Position numbers and translations under genes: made by a program. From Avibacterium gallinarum (GTDB taxonomy: Bacteria > Pseudomonadota > Gammaproteobacteria > Enterobacterales > Pasteurellaceae), in contig NZ_PQVJ01000052.1 of the NCBI RefSeq assembly GCF_002921135.1, positions 17,312 to 81,311 of the forward strand: 64,000 nucleotides of DNA. The letters run 5' to 3'. The notes beneath the pieces are model-generated. The model did no database searches. It was not told the origin of the DNA and saw only the letters and a program-made list of their open reading frames with translations. Below are positions 1 through 7,235 of the stretch, piece by piece. How positions within the stretch are numbered: position 1 is the first letter of the stretch; every line of letters starts with the position of its first letter.

Positions 1-1761
1 GCCGCCCTTTCACACCAAGACAGTCTTGTGATTATGGCAACGGGAAACGGAAAATCCCTTTGCTATCAAATTCCTGCGCTTTGCTTTTCGGGGCTAACCT
101 TAGTCATTTCGCCGCTGATTTCGTTAATGAAAGATCAAGTGGATCAACTACTTGCTAACGGTATTGAAGTGGATTATCTCAATTCCACACAAACCTTTGA
201 GCAACAGCAAATTGTGCAAAATAAGGCGATTTCAGGGCAGCTCAAATTGCTTTATATTTCGCCCGAAAAGGCGATGACAACCAGTTTTTTCCAATTTATT
301 TCTCATTGCCAAGTGAGTTTTATTGCCATTGATGAAGCCCATTGTATTTCCCAATGGGGACACGATTTCCGCCCTGAATACACTCAACTTGGCGGGCTGA
401 AACGCTGTTTTCCTAATGCTCCAATAATGGCACTCACCGCCACCGCAGACAGTGCCACAAGGCAAGATATTTTGCACCATTTGCAACTGAACGACCCGCA
501 TATTTATATCGGCAGTTTTGATCGCCCAAATATTCGCTATACCTTGGTAGAAAAATTTAAACCAATGGAGCAGCTATGCCAATTTGTGCTAGGGCAGAAG
601 GGCAAAAGTGGTATCGTTTATTGCAACAGTCGCAACAAGGTGGAACGCTTGGCAGAAAGTTTGCGCAAAAAAGGCGTGGCTGCGCAAGCCTATCACGCAG
701 GAATGGAAGCCAGCCAACGCGAGCAAGTGCAGCGTGCCTTTCAGCGTGATAATGTGCAAGTGGTGGTGGCAACCGTTGCCTTTGGAATGGGCATTAACAA
801 ATCCAACGTGCGATTTGTCGCCCATTTTGATTTGCCGCGCAGTATCGAGGCGTATTACCAAGAAACAGGGCGCGCAGGGCGTGATGATTTACCTGCTGAA
901 GCCGTGCTGTTTTACGAGCCTGCCGATTATGCGTGGCTACAAAAAATGCTGCTGGAAAAACCAGAAAGCCCGCAGCGCCAAATTGAACAGCATAAATTAG
1001 AAGCTATTGGTGAATTTGCCGAAAGCCAAACTTGCCGCCGTTTAGTTTTGCTGAATTATTTTGGCGAACATCGCCAAGCGCCGTGCAAAAACTGCGATAT
1101 TTGCCTTGATCCACCGAAAAAATATGATGGCTTAATTGACGCGCAAAAAGTGATGTCCACCATTTATCGTGTGGGACAAATGTTCGGTGTGCATTATGTG
1201 ATCGGCGTGCTGCGCGGAATGCAAAATCAAAAAATTAAAGATAATCAGCACGATCAGCTCAGCGTGTACGGCATTGGCAAAGACAAAAGCAAAGAATATT
1301 GGCAATCAGTGATCCGCCAGCTGATTCATCTTGGGCTTGTGCAACAAGTGATGAATCAATTTCACTCCGTGTTACAACTGACGGAAAACGCACGCCCAAT
1401 TTTGCGTGGTGAACAGCCCTTAGAGCTGGCAATGCCAAGGGTTTCTTCCATTATGACCGCACAAAGCGCACAAAAAAGTGCGGTGCAAAATTACGACAAA
1501 GATCTCTTTGCCCGCCTACGTTTCTTACGCAAACAAATTGCCGACAAAGAAAATATCCCCCCTTATATTGTGTTCAACGATGCCACCTTGCAAGAAATGG
1601 CACAATATCAACCCACCAGCAAGCGTGAAATGCTACAAATCAACGGCGTGGGCGCAACCAAATTAGAGCGCTTCGGACAGGCATTCCTGCATATTATCCA
1701 AGAGCATAAATCGCTCAGCGCAAAAAACAGCCAACCGCTGAAATTATCTAATGAAAAATGA
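1..1761 (+). CDS. recQ: ATP-dependent DNA helicase RecQ, 5' end cut by the window
   Basis: RecQ is a 3'-5' superfamily 2 helicase of the RecF recombination pathway. The open frame runs from base 1, so roughly the first 30 residues lie outside. Visible in order: Walker A ATGNGKS (about 37-57), the DEAH box with ISQWGHDFRPEY (from about 331), motif VI QETGRAGRD (about 859-885), the RecQ zinc cluster (a Cys before RRLVLLNYFG, then CKNCDIC at about 1084-1104), a winged-helix region, and a C-terminal HRDC domain (about 1490-1720). The second residue of the usual GGGKS loop is Asn. I recall the same loop in Haemophilus RecQ, so I do not treat it as a defect. A complete uptake signal lies inside the gene near 1474. 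The call is secure. Confidence 0.97.
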   Translation, partial: AALSHQDSLVIMATGNGKSLCYQIPALCFSGLTLVISPLISLMKDQVDQLLANGIEVDYLNSTQTFEQQQIVQNKAISGQLKLLYISPEKAMTTSFFQFISHCQVSFIAIDEAHCISQWGHDFRPEYTQLGGLKRCFPNAPIMALTATADSATRQDILHHLQLNDPHIYIGSFDRPNIRYTLVEKFKPMEQLCQFVLGQKGKSGIVYCNSRNKVERLAESLRKKGVAAQAYHAGMEASQREQVQRAFQRDNVQVVVATVAFGMGINKSNVRFVAHFDLPRSIEAYYQETGRAGRDDLPAEAVLFYEPADYAWLQKMLLEKPESPQRQIEQHKLEAIGEFAESQTCRRLVLLNYFGEHRQAPCKNCDICLDPPKKYDGLIDAQKVMSTIYRVGQMFGVHYVIGVLRGMQNQKIKDNQHDQLSVYGIGKDKSKEYWQSVIRQLIHLGLVQQVMNQFHSVLQLTENARPILRGEQPLELAMPRVSSIMTAQSAQKSAVQNYDKDLFARLRFLRKQIADKENIPPYIVFNDATLQEMAQYQPTSKREMLQINGVGATKLERFGQAFLHIIQEHKSLSAKNSQPLKLSNEK

Positions 1762-1835
1762 ACGATTAATATCGTTTTAAGATCATCTGTAATAGCCTCA
1801 TATAAATACTAGCCCTCCTATAGACAAGCTAAGAG

Positions 1836-1858
1836 AGCTAACTGGAAAAAGGTTAGCT
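1836..1858 (+). terminator. Possible recQ terminator hairpin
   Basis: A 7-bp stem AGCTAAC / GTTAGCT with a 9-base loop lies 75 bases after the recQ stop. The following tract is only partly T-rich, so termination is plausible but not certain. No gene is visible between 1762 and 2103. The rest of this gap is AT-rich promoter DNA for the peptide cluster. Confidence 0.45.
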
Positions 1859-1989
1859 TCTTGTAATTCTTTTACATAAAAATAACAAAAGTAAAATATT
1901 TTTAACACTGAATTATTCTACTATATAACTAACCATATTCTTCATCACATCTATAAAGTTTAATTTTCCTTAATAAAATTTCTTAATTT

Positions 1990-2005
1990 TGTGATTTAGA
2001 TCACA
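1990..2005. promoter_or_regulatory. CRP (cAMP receptor protein) binding site
   Basis: TGTGATTTAGATCACA is a perfect palindromic TGTGA-N6-TCACA site, about 100 bases upstream of the first peptide gene. It has the canonical T/A core, not the TGCGA form of Sxy-dependent competence sites. It suggests catabolite activation of the bacteriocin cluster. The transcription start is not known, so activation versus repression is inference. Confidence 0.75.
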
Positions 2006-2023
2006 TATAAAACATTTGATAAT

Positions 2024-2042
2024 GAATAAGATAATCATTATC
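2024..2042. promoter_or_regulatory. Fur box (iron-dependent repressor site)
   Basis: The 19 bases ending ATAATCATTATC match the classical Fur consensus GATAATGATAATCATTATC at 16 of 19 positions. A further GATAAT hexamer starts at 2018 and another NATNAT repeat continues into 2045, as in extended Fur sites. It lies between the CRP site and a possible -35 TTGACC (2049-2054). Iron repression is known for colicin V and several microcins. Confidence 0.8.
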
Positions 2043-2050
2043 ATTTACTT

Positions 2051-2067
2051 GACCTTTTATAAAGGTC
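2051..2067. promoter_or_regulatory. Inverted repeat in the leader of the peptide cluster
   Basis: GACCTTT-TAT-AAAGGTC is a perfect 7-bp inverted repeat with a 3-base centre, 37 bases before the first peptide start codon. It could be an operator or a small mRNA hairpin near the promoter. Nothing in the window identifies a binding protein. Confidence 0.4.
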
Positions 2068-2103
2068 TTTGAAAATAAGTAAAATTACATAGGAGAAAAG
2101 ACT

Positions 2104-2331
2104 ATGAAATCTTTAAATAATGAAGAATTACATCACATAAATGGCGGTTCATTTAGCTTTTCTGGCTTTGGTGCCCATTCAAGATGGGGTAATTATGGGA
2201 GAGTTTCGGGAGGCTATACCTTTAAACCAACATCAAATATTTCTGTTACTCCAAGTGTAACAGTAAGCAAATTCCCAAGTGAAAAACCCAAAATTACTGG
2301 AGGTGGTATTAATATATCTATAGGGTTTTAA
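2104..2331 (+). CDS. Double-glycine leader bacteriocin (class II microcin-like) precursor 1
   Basis: A 75-residue precursor. Its 15-residue leader MKSLNNEELHHINGG has the hallmarks of substrates of C39-peptidase exporters: Gly-Gly at -2/-1 and hydrophobic residues at -4 (Ile), -7 (Leu) and -12 (Leu). The predicted 60-residue core begins SFSFSGFG and is rich in Gly, Ser, aromatics and beta-prone Val/Thr/Ile. It contains no Cys, so no disulfide or lanthionine is expected. AGGAG (2091-2095) gives a strong ribosome site. The stop codon overlaps the next start (TAATG), so the downstream lipoprotein is translationally coupled. It is the first gene after the CRP and Fur sites. The core matches no family I recognise; the bacteriocin role is inferred from leader and context. 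Confidence 0.85.
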   Translation: MKSLNNEELHHINGGSFSFSGFGAHSRWGNYGRVSGGYTFKPTSNISVTPSVTVSKFPSEKPKITGGGINISIGF

Positions 2332-2549
2332 TGATGAATATTCTTAGAAACATCTTAACTTTACTCAGTTGTATTCTATTAATTTCTTGTACATCTATGT
2401 TATCCAAGAAAAATGAAGAATATGATTTTAATAAAGGTAAATGTTTAAATTATTCACGCCATATAGAAATGAATTATCAGAATGGTACAATTAAATTCTC
2501 TGATCCAGTTTTACAGGAAATTAGATACAATGAATGTATGAGAAAGTAA
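2331..2549 (+). CDS. Small lipoprotein, probable immunity protein for peptide 1
   Basis: A 72-residue protein with a type II signal peptide: a hydrophobic stretch (residues 4-19) ending in the lipobox LISC with Cys20. The mature part is about 52 residues, hydrophilic and Lys/Asn/Glu-rich. The start overlaps the stop of precursor 1 by one base; the ATG at 2334 is an alternative. It sits directly behind a GG-leader gene, as the small membrane proteins behind precursors 2 and 3 do, so a cognate immunity role is likely. Lipoprotein immunity proteins are known for some other bacteriocins. I do not recognise the family and function is inferred from position. Confidence 0.65.
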   Translation: MMNILRNILTLLSCILLISCTSMLSKKNEEYDFNKGKCLNYSRHIEMNYQNGTIKFSDPVLQEIRYNECMRK

Positions 2550-2566
2550 AAAATAGGAGAAATTTT

Positions 2567-2788
2567 ATGAAAAAATTAAACACTGACGAAGTACAATCAA
2601 TTCATGGTGGGATGTGGGGATATATAGCCAGTGCTTTTGGTGGTTTGGCTTTAAATGAGATATTCCTTAACCCTCTAAAGAATGCCACATATAAACACTA
2701 TAATAAGGAAAATGAGAAACTAGTAAATAGTTTTAATTCTAATCCTGACAAATTTATAAGAGAAAATACTTCATTTTATGGAGATTAA
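2567..2788 (+). CDS. Double-glycine leader bacteriocin (class II microcin-like) precursor 2
   Basis: A 73-residue precursor with leader MKKLNTDEVQSIHGG (15 residues; Ile at -4, Val at -7, Leu at -12) and a 58-residue core beginning MWGYIASAFGGLALNEIF. The core has an N-terminal hydrophobic, Gly-containing segment and a charged, Asn/Lys-rich C-terminal half. I chose the ATG at 2567 over the upstream in-frame ATG at 2534 for two reasons: TAGGAG sits just before it, and only this start gives the 15-residue leader shared by all three precursors. No Cys is present. A hairpin follows at 2803-2830, then a small membrane protein gene. Confidence 0.85.
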   Translation: MKKLNTDEVQSIHGGMWGYIASAFGGLALNEIFLNPLKNATYKHYNKENEKLVNSFNSNPDKFIRENTSFYGD

Positions 2789-2802
2789 TTTTAATTGAAA
2801 AT

Positions 2803-2830
2803 AAAGCATCATATGCTTATGTGATGCTTT
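2803..2830 (+). terminator. Hairpin between precursor 2 and its downstream membrane protein
   Basis: The stem AAAGCATCA / TGATGCTTT (9 bp, 10-base loop) lies between the stop of precursor 2 and the start at 2848. The T tract is short, so it may be a leaky terminator or an mRNA-stabilising structure. Either would make the peptide message more abundant than the following gene, a common arrangement in bacteriocin operons. Confidence 0.5.
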
Positions 2831-2847
2831 ATTACTTAGGAGAAACT

Positions 2848-3006
2848 ATGAAAAAATATATATTCCCAACACTTATGTTTTCATTTTTTTTCTTTTTCTT
2901 ATCAACTTTTATTTATCCTTTATTTCCATTTGAAGTAAATAGATGGATAGCAGATCCTCTAGTTGCTTTGAGCATTTATCTACTATTTTTTAGGAAAGTG
3001 AATTAA
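2848..3006 (+). CDS. Small membrane protein, probable immunity protein for peptide 2
   Basis: A 52-residue protein that is almost wholly hydrophobic. Two membrane segments are visible, about residues 5-25 (very Phe-rich) and 34-48, with a Lys/Arg-containing C-terminus (FRKVN). The ATG at 2848 is preferred over the GTG at 2821 because AGGAG lies 6 bases before it and the GTG overlaps the preceding hairpin. Size, topology and position directly behind a GG-leader gene fit a bacteriocin immunity protein. No family is recognised. The coding sequence contains a run of eight T, a possible slippage site. Confidence 0.6.
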   Translation: MKKYIFPTLMFSFFFFFLSTFIYPLFPFEVNRWIADPLVALSIYLLFFRKVN

Positions 3007-3108
3007 GAAATAAATAGTAAAATGTTTTATTAGTATATTAATAATATATTTAGAAGGCTTTCACAAGGTCATCAAATGATAGGTAACTCATAATAAGGCG
3101 AAAATGCT

Positions 3109-3339
3109 ATGAGAAATTTCAATAATATAGATATGCAAAAAGTTATTGGTGGGCTTGGATATTTAGGAAATTCAGCTATATCAGGTCATTTTACATGGTC
3201 TGGATTAGGAACAAGTATTGCTGCAGGAGCTGTATCAGGTATTATTGGAGGCCCTATGGCTTCTACGGCAGCTAAATATTTAGCTCCAAGAGTAGGATTT
3301 TTAAGTGGAGCGGCTATCGGTATTGCAGATAAAAAATGA
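3109..3339 (+). CDS. Double-glycine leader bacteriocin (class II microcin-like) precursor 3
   Basis: A 76-residue precursor with leader MRNFNNIDMQKVIGG (Val at -4, Met at -7, Phe at -12) and a 61-residue core. The core is Gly/Ala/Ser-rich with several GxxxG-like spacings (AAGAVSGIIGG, GAAIG) and ends IADKK. Such a pattern is typical of pore-forming, membrane-inserting class II bacteriocins and colicin V-like microcins. AAGGCG at about 3096-3101 is the ribosome site. No Cys is present. The next start (3341) lies one base beyond this stop, so the pair is probably translationally coupled. Confidence 0.88.
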   Translation: MRNFNNIDMQKVIGGLGYLGNSAISGHFTWSGLGTSIAAGAVSGIIGGPMASTAAKYLAPRVGFLSGAAIGIADKK

Positions 3340-3340
3340 T

Positions 3341-3574
3341 ATGAAAAGCTGGATGCATATTATTGTCTCAAATGTTTTTATAAACATTTTATTTTTGTAT
3401 TTAGGAGTTTTCCCTCTTTATATAAATCTTGCATATATTAGTTTAATATTGGTTAACTATATATTAAAGATAATATATAGAGGAGATGATGTTAGTAAGT
3501 ATTTAGATTTTAATAGGAAAATACATTCTTTTATCATTATTCTCCTAGGCATCTATTATTCATCATTTTTATAA
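3341..3574 (+). CDS. Small membrane protein, probable immunity protein for peptide 3
   Basis: A 77-residue, strongly hydrophobic protein with about three membrane segments (residues roughly 6-24, 25-43 and 63-77) and a charged loop YRGDDVSKYLDFNRK between the second and third. The in-frame GTG at 3305 would overlap precursor 3 by 35 bases. The ATG at 3341, directly after its stop, is more likely although it lacks a strong ribosome site. Position and topology fit a cognate immunity protein. No named family is recognised. Confidence 0.6.
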   Translation: MKSWMHIIVSNVFINILFLYLGVFPLYINLAYISLILVNYILKIIYRGDDVSKYLDFNRKIHSFIIILLGIYYSSFL

Positions 3575-3583
3575 ATTAGATTT

Positions 3584-4837
3584 ATGTTTAGAAAAGAAGC
3601 CCTAGAACATCAGAAATGGAAAAGTAATGCTGTATTGTTTTCCAATATTCCAAGTTGGTTAGTTTTTTCTATTTCCATTGTCATTGTGGCTTCTTTTATT
3701 TTATACGTTACTTTTGGTAGTTATACCCGCCGCGAAATTGTTTATGGTGAAGTTGTGATGCAACCTCACCCAATCATACTTTCAGCATCTAAATCTGGTT
3801 ATATTTCAGAAAGTTATATTAAAATAAATCAACCAGTAAAAAAAGGAGACCCGCTATTTAAAATTACATTAGATCGTATCACAGATAGTGGTAATGTTGG
3901 TATTAATTCAATTAATGCAATAAAGGCACAGCTAAAAAAACTTAGTGAAATTATAACATTAGTTAAAAATAATCAGACTGAAACCTTAACAAACCTACAA
4001 AAGCAAATTGACAAAAACCGTAAAATCTATAATGAAACAAAAATATATTTAAATGAAGTTTCCGCAAGCACAGAAGAATACCGCATTACATTAGAAAAAT
4101 ATGAAAAATTGATGAAAAAAGGCTATTCCTCTAATGATGAGGTGGCTCTGCAACGTTCGCGTTATTTCGATCAAAAATCTTTACGCAACAATTTACAAGA
4201 AAAATTAATCCAACAAGAAACAGTCATTATAGGGCTAGAAAATGAAATTGAGAGTCGTAGAACCGATTTTCAAAACCAGATTATTCGTTATGAATTACAA
4301 CAAAATGATCTTGAAATTCGTTTACTTGAATTTGAATCTGTTTCAGAGCTGATTGTTAATGCTCCGCTAGATGGGTTAATTGAATCAATCAGTGCAACTG
4401 TGGGGCAAATTATTCGTGAAGGAGATGCTTTGGCTCAACTAATACCAGCTAATAAAGGCGAATATCAGTTAGTAATGTGGGTGCCTAATAGCGCAATTTC
4501 TTTTGTTAAACCTGAAAATAAAATCAGTATTCGCTACGAAGCTTTTCCTTTCGAAAAATTTGGACAGTTTGATGGCACTATTAAATATATTTCGACTGTT
4601 CCTGCTTCTCTGCAAGAACTTGCTTTTTATAAGAATGTTCCTAGTACAGATCCTAATAACCCATTATATAAAATTGTTGTAGAAATACCTGACCAAAATG
4701 TCTCTTATAACCATACCTCATTAGCATTTTTAAGCGGTATGAAAGCTGAGGCAACCCTATTTTTAGAAAAACGAAAGCTATATGAATGGATGTTTTTACC
4801 ATTTTATGGTTTAACCAAAAATATGGAAAAAGAATAA
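3584..4837 (+). CDS. HlyD-family membrane fusion protein of the bacteriocin exporter (CvaA-like)
   Basis: A 417-residue periplasmic adaptor that would link the inner-membrane ABC exporter to a TolC-type outer-membrane channel. The start MFRKEALEHQKWK is typical of CvaA. One membrane anchor lies at about residues 25-47, followed by a biotinyl-lipoyl half (PHPIILSASKSGYI), a long coiled-coil hairpin (about 110-250), the second lipoyl half (VNAPLDGLIESI) and a beta-barrel. Length fits CvaA. It begins 9 bases after the third immunity gene and ends 20 bases before the exporter gene. No tolC is in the window, so the housekeeping TolC is presumably used. Confidence 0.93.
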   Translation: MFRKEALEHQKWKSNAVLFSNIPSWLVFSISIVIVASFILYVTFGSYTRREIVYGEVVMQPHPIILSASKSGYISESYIKINQPVKKGDPLFKITLDRITDSGNVGINSINAIKAQLKKLSEIITLVKNNQTETLTNLQKQIDKNRKIYNETKIYLNEVSASTEEYRITLEKYEKLMKKGYSSNDEVALQRSRYFDQKSLRNNLQEKLIQQETVIIGLENEIESRRTDFQNQIIRYELQQNDLEIRLLEFESVSELIVNAPLDGLIESISATVGQIIREGDALAQLIPANKGEYQLVMWVPNSAISFVKPENKISIRYEAFPFEKFGQFDGTIKYISTVPASLQELAFYKNVPSTDPNNPLYKIVVEIPDQNVSYNHTSLAFLSGMKAEATLFLEKRKLYEWMFLPFYGLTKNMEKE

Positions 4838-4857
4838 AAATATAGGAAAACAGGGAT

Positions 4858-6936
4858 ATGTTAGATAAACTTAATTTTTCATTCTTTAGAAAAGTTCCTC
4901 TCGTATTACAAACAGAATCGGCAGAATGCGGATTGGCTTGCCTAGCGATGATAGCTGGCTTTTATGGAGAAGAATCTAATCTTTTTCAACTTCGTAGTAA
5001 ATATGGTATTTCTTCTAAAGGTGCCACATTAAAAAATTTAATTGATATTGCACAAGATCTTAAATTAATTACTCGCCCACTTTCACTTGAACTTGATGAA
5101 TTAAAATTGTTACGTTTACCTTGTATTTTACATTGGGATTTTAATCATTTTGTTGTTTTAACCAAGGTAAAAAATAAATCTGTTGTTATTTTTGATCCCG
5201 CTTTTGGTAAAAAGAACATCTCTTTTGCAGAGTGTTCAAAACATTTTACAGGGGTAGCCTTAGAAGCTTGGTCAGAGGTAAAATTTGAAAAATCTAAGGA
5301 TAATGAGAAAATTAGCCTTTATGAAACATTTAAAAATATTTCTGGTATAAAAGGTGCATTATTAAAGATATTTTCTCTTTCTCTGTTAATTGAATTAATT
5401 GCGCTATTAATGCCTATTGGCACCCAATTAGTGATAGATCACGTTTTAAAAGCTAAAGATCAATCCTTGTTATTAATCATTTGTTTAGGTCTTTTTTTAT
5501 TTACGCTCTTTAGAAGCGCGGTGAGTATGTCAAGAGCTTGGATTTCATTAAAAATGAATTATCTAATCGATTTTCAATGGACAAGCAGCTTTTTTTCTCA
5601 TTTGTTAAAACTTCCTTTAGATTTTTTTGAGAAACGTCAAGTTGGTGATATTCAATCACGTTTTGATTCACTTAGAAAAATACAAAATACACTTACTAAT
5701 AGCATAGTAACTACAATTATTGATTTAATTATGACTATCAGCGTTACTATTATGATGTTCCTTTATGGAGGATGGCTAACTTGGGTAGTGATAACTTTTT
5801 CCATTATCTATTTAATACTTCGGTTTGTAACCTATTTTACTTACCGCCAGATTACAGAAGAGCAAATTATTAAGAGTGCAAAATCTACTTCTCATTTTAT
5901 GGAAACACTTTATGGTATCGCAACAATAAAATCTCTTGGATTAAATAAAAAGAGAGAAGAATATTGGATGTCATTGAATGCTGATGCTTTTAATACATCA
6001 ATTAGAGTAACAAAGTTAGATATGCTTTTTTCTGGCATTCATACTTTTATTTCTACCTTAGAACAAATTTTGATCTTATGGATTGGTGCAACAATTGTTA
6101 TGGATAATATGATGACAGTTGGAATGTTTATGGCATTTAATTCCTATAGAGGCTCATTTTCCTCCAGAATGGGAAACCTAATTAATATTTTCTTTAATTT
6201 TAAAATGCTTTCTTTACACAGAGAAAGGATTGCCGATATTGCTTTAACTGAAATTGAAAATAGCATACACTCCTCACCATTTTCTTTATCAGAAGAACAA
6301 AAAGGTTTATCTATTTTAGTGAAAAACCTTACTTTTCAATATGATCAATTTACACAACCTATTATTGATAATTTAAATTTAGAAGTTAATGCTGGAGAAA
6401 GCATAGCGATCTCCGCTAAATCAGGTGCTGGTAAAACAACCTTACTAAAATTAATGTCGGTGCTCTTGAAACCAACAAAAGGAGAAATTTATATTAATAA
6501 TATTGATATTAAAAACTTAGATATTTCACATTATCGCCAACATATTGCAACTGTGTTACAAGAAGATAAGTTTTTCTCTGGATCAATTTTAGAAAATATC
6601 GTCTGTTTTGATAATCAATATGATAAAGAATTTGCCATTCAATGCGCCAAACAAGCTCAAATCCATAATGAAATAATGAAGATGCCAATGAATTATGAAA
6701 CATTGCTTGGTGAACTAGGAAACAACCTTTCAGGAGGGCAGAGACAAAGATTATTTATTGCGCGAGCTCTCTATAAAAGACCTAAAATTCTTTTTATGGA
6801 TGAGGCAACAAGTCATCTTGATGAAGAAAATGAAAGAAAAATTAATGATGCAATAGCTAAACTAAAAATAACTAGAGTAATAGTTGCCCATCGTCAATCT
6901 ACTATTGAAAGTGCTGATCGATGTATAAATCTATAA
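4858..6936 (+). CDS. Peptidase-containing ABC transporter of the bacteriocin cluster (CvaB-like)
   Basis: A 692-residue protein that would both cut double-glycine leaders and export the peptides. The N-terminal C39 cysteine protease shows Gln18, Cys24 (QTESAECGLACLAM), His97 and Asp113 (IFDPAFG), so the catalytic set is complete. A six-helix ABC membrane domain follows (about 165-440). The nucleotide-binding domain has Walker A SGAGKTT (Lys526), signature LSGGQRQR (from residue 624), Walker B ILFMDEATS (Asp648, Glu649) and the switch His in VAHRQST. It closes the cluster: no gene follows until 7236. Loss of function by mutation is not evident. Confidence 0.95.
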   Translation: MLDKLNFSFFRKVPLVLQTESAECGLACLAMIAGFYGEESNLFQLRSKYGISSKGATLKNLIDIAQDLKLITRPLSLELDELKLLRLPCILHWDFNHFVVLTKVKNKSVVIFDPAFGKKNISFAECSKHFTGVALEAWSEVKFEKSKDNEKISLYETFKNISGIKGALLKIFSLSLLIELIALLMPIGTQLVIDHVLKAKDQSLLLIICLGLFLFTLFRSAVSMSRAWISLKMNYLIDFQWTSSFFSHLLKLPLDFFEKRQVGDIQSRFDSLRKIQNTLTNSIVTTIIDLIMTISVTIMMFLYGGWLTWVVITFSIIYLILRFVTYFTYRQITEEQIIKSAKSTSHFMETLYGIATIKSLGLNKKREEYWMSLNADAFNTSIRVTKLDMLFSGIHTFISTLEQILILWIGATIVMDNMMTVGMFMAFNSYRGSFSSRMGNLINIFFNFKMLSLHRERIADIALTEIENSIHSSPFSLSEEQKGLSILVKNLTFQYDQFTQPIIDNLNLEVNAGESIAISAKSGAGKTTLLKLMSVLLKPTKGEIYINNIDIKNLDISHYRQHIATVLQEDKFFSGSILENIVCFDNQYDKEFAIQCAKQAQIHNEIMKMPMNYETLLGELGNNLSGGQRQRLFIARALYKRPKILFMDEATSHLDEENERKINDAIAKLKITRVIVAHRQSTIESADRCINL

Positions 6937-7194
6937 AAGCTAACCTTGATATAATCATTGTAATATGAGTTTTATAAAATCCTTAATACTAATAATTTAA
7001 CCTATGATTTAATCTATGAAATATTTATAAGCAGCCTAAAAATAAGATAGAAAAAATCATTGTAAACGTATTACTTATCGCAGTGATATTTAAATTTATT
7101 CCCCTCTGTTTACGTCTAAAAAATAAAGAATAAATAATCCAATTTATTCAAATTTATATGTTGTTACTTTTATCACTTGATGATTTTTTGTATA
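6937..7194. other. Intergenic gap after the bacteriocin cluster
   Basis: No gene, tRNA or convincing hairpin is visible. The DNA is very AT-rich like the island to its left. The right end carries a TATAAT (7191-7196) directly next to the PurR-type operator of the following gene, so the promoter of the ATP-grasp gene probably lies here. No transposase or attachment repeat was seen at this border. Confidence 0.5.
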
Positions 7195-7210
7195 ATGCAA
7201 TCGTTTTCGT
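7195..7210. promoter_or_regulatory. PurR-type operator overlapping the promoter of the ATP-grasp gene
   Basis: ATGCAATCGTTTTCGT matches the E. coli PurR consensus ANGCAANCGNTTNCNT at every specified position. It overlaps the end of a TATAAT element (7191-7196), 25 bases before the start codon, so binding would block transcription. Purine control of the ATP-grasp/esterase pair is inference. Other LacI-family regulators use similar operators. Confidence 0.65.
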
Positions 7211-7235
7211 TATTTTTTAGATTGAGGGATAGTCT

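Noticed and set aside
608..1000. Overlapping open frames within recQ, for example 608-1000 plus strand and several on the minus strand
   Set aside because: They are shadows of recQ with no family features and no ribosome sites.
28..1761. Treating the first Met at base 28 as the start of recQ, with an altered Walker A as a defect
   Set aside because: The frame is open to base 1 and the upstream residues fit RecQ, so the gene is cut by the window. The ATGNGKS loop is, as I recall, normal in Haemophilus-type RecQ.
2881..2895. Run of eight T in the second immunity gene as a phase-variation tract
   Set aside because: The gene is intact here and the surrounding DNA is T-rich; a single short homopolymer is too little evidence.
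2821..3006. GTG start for the second small membrane protein
   Set aside because: It overlaps the hairpin at 2803-2830 and lacks a ribosome site; the ATG at 2848 has AGGAG at ideal distance.
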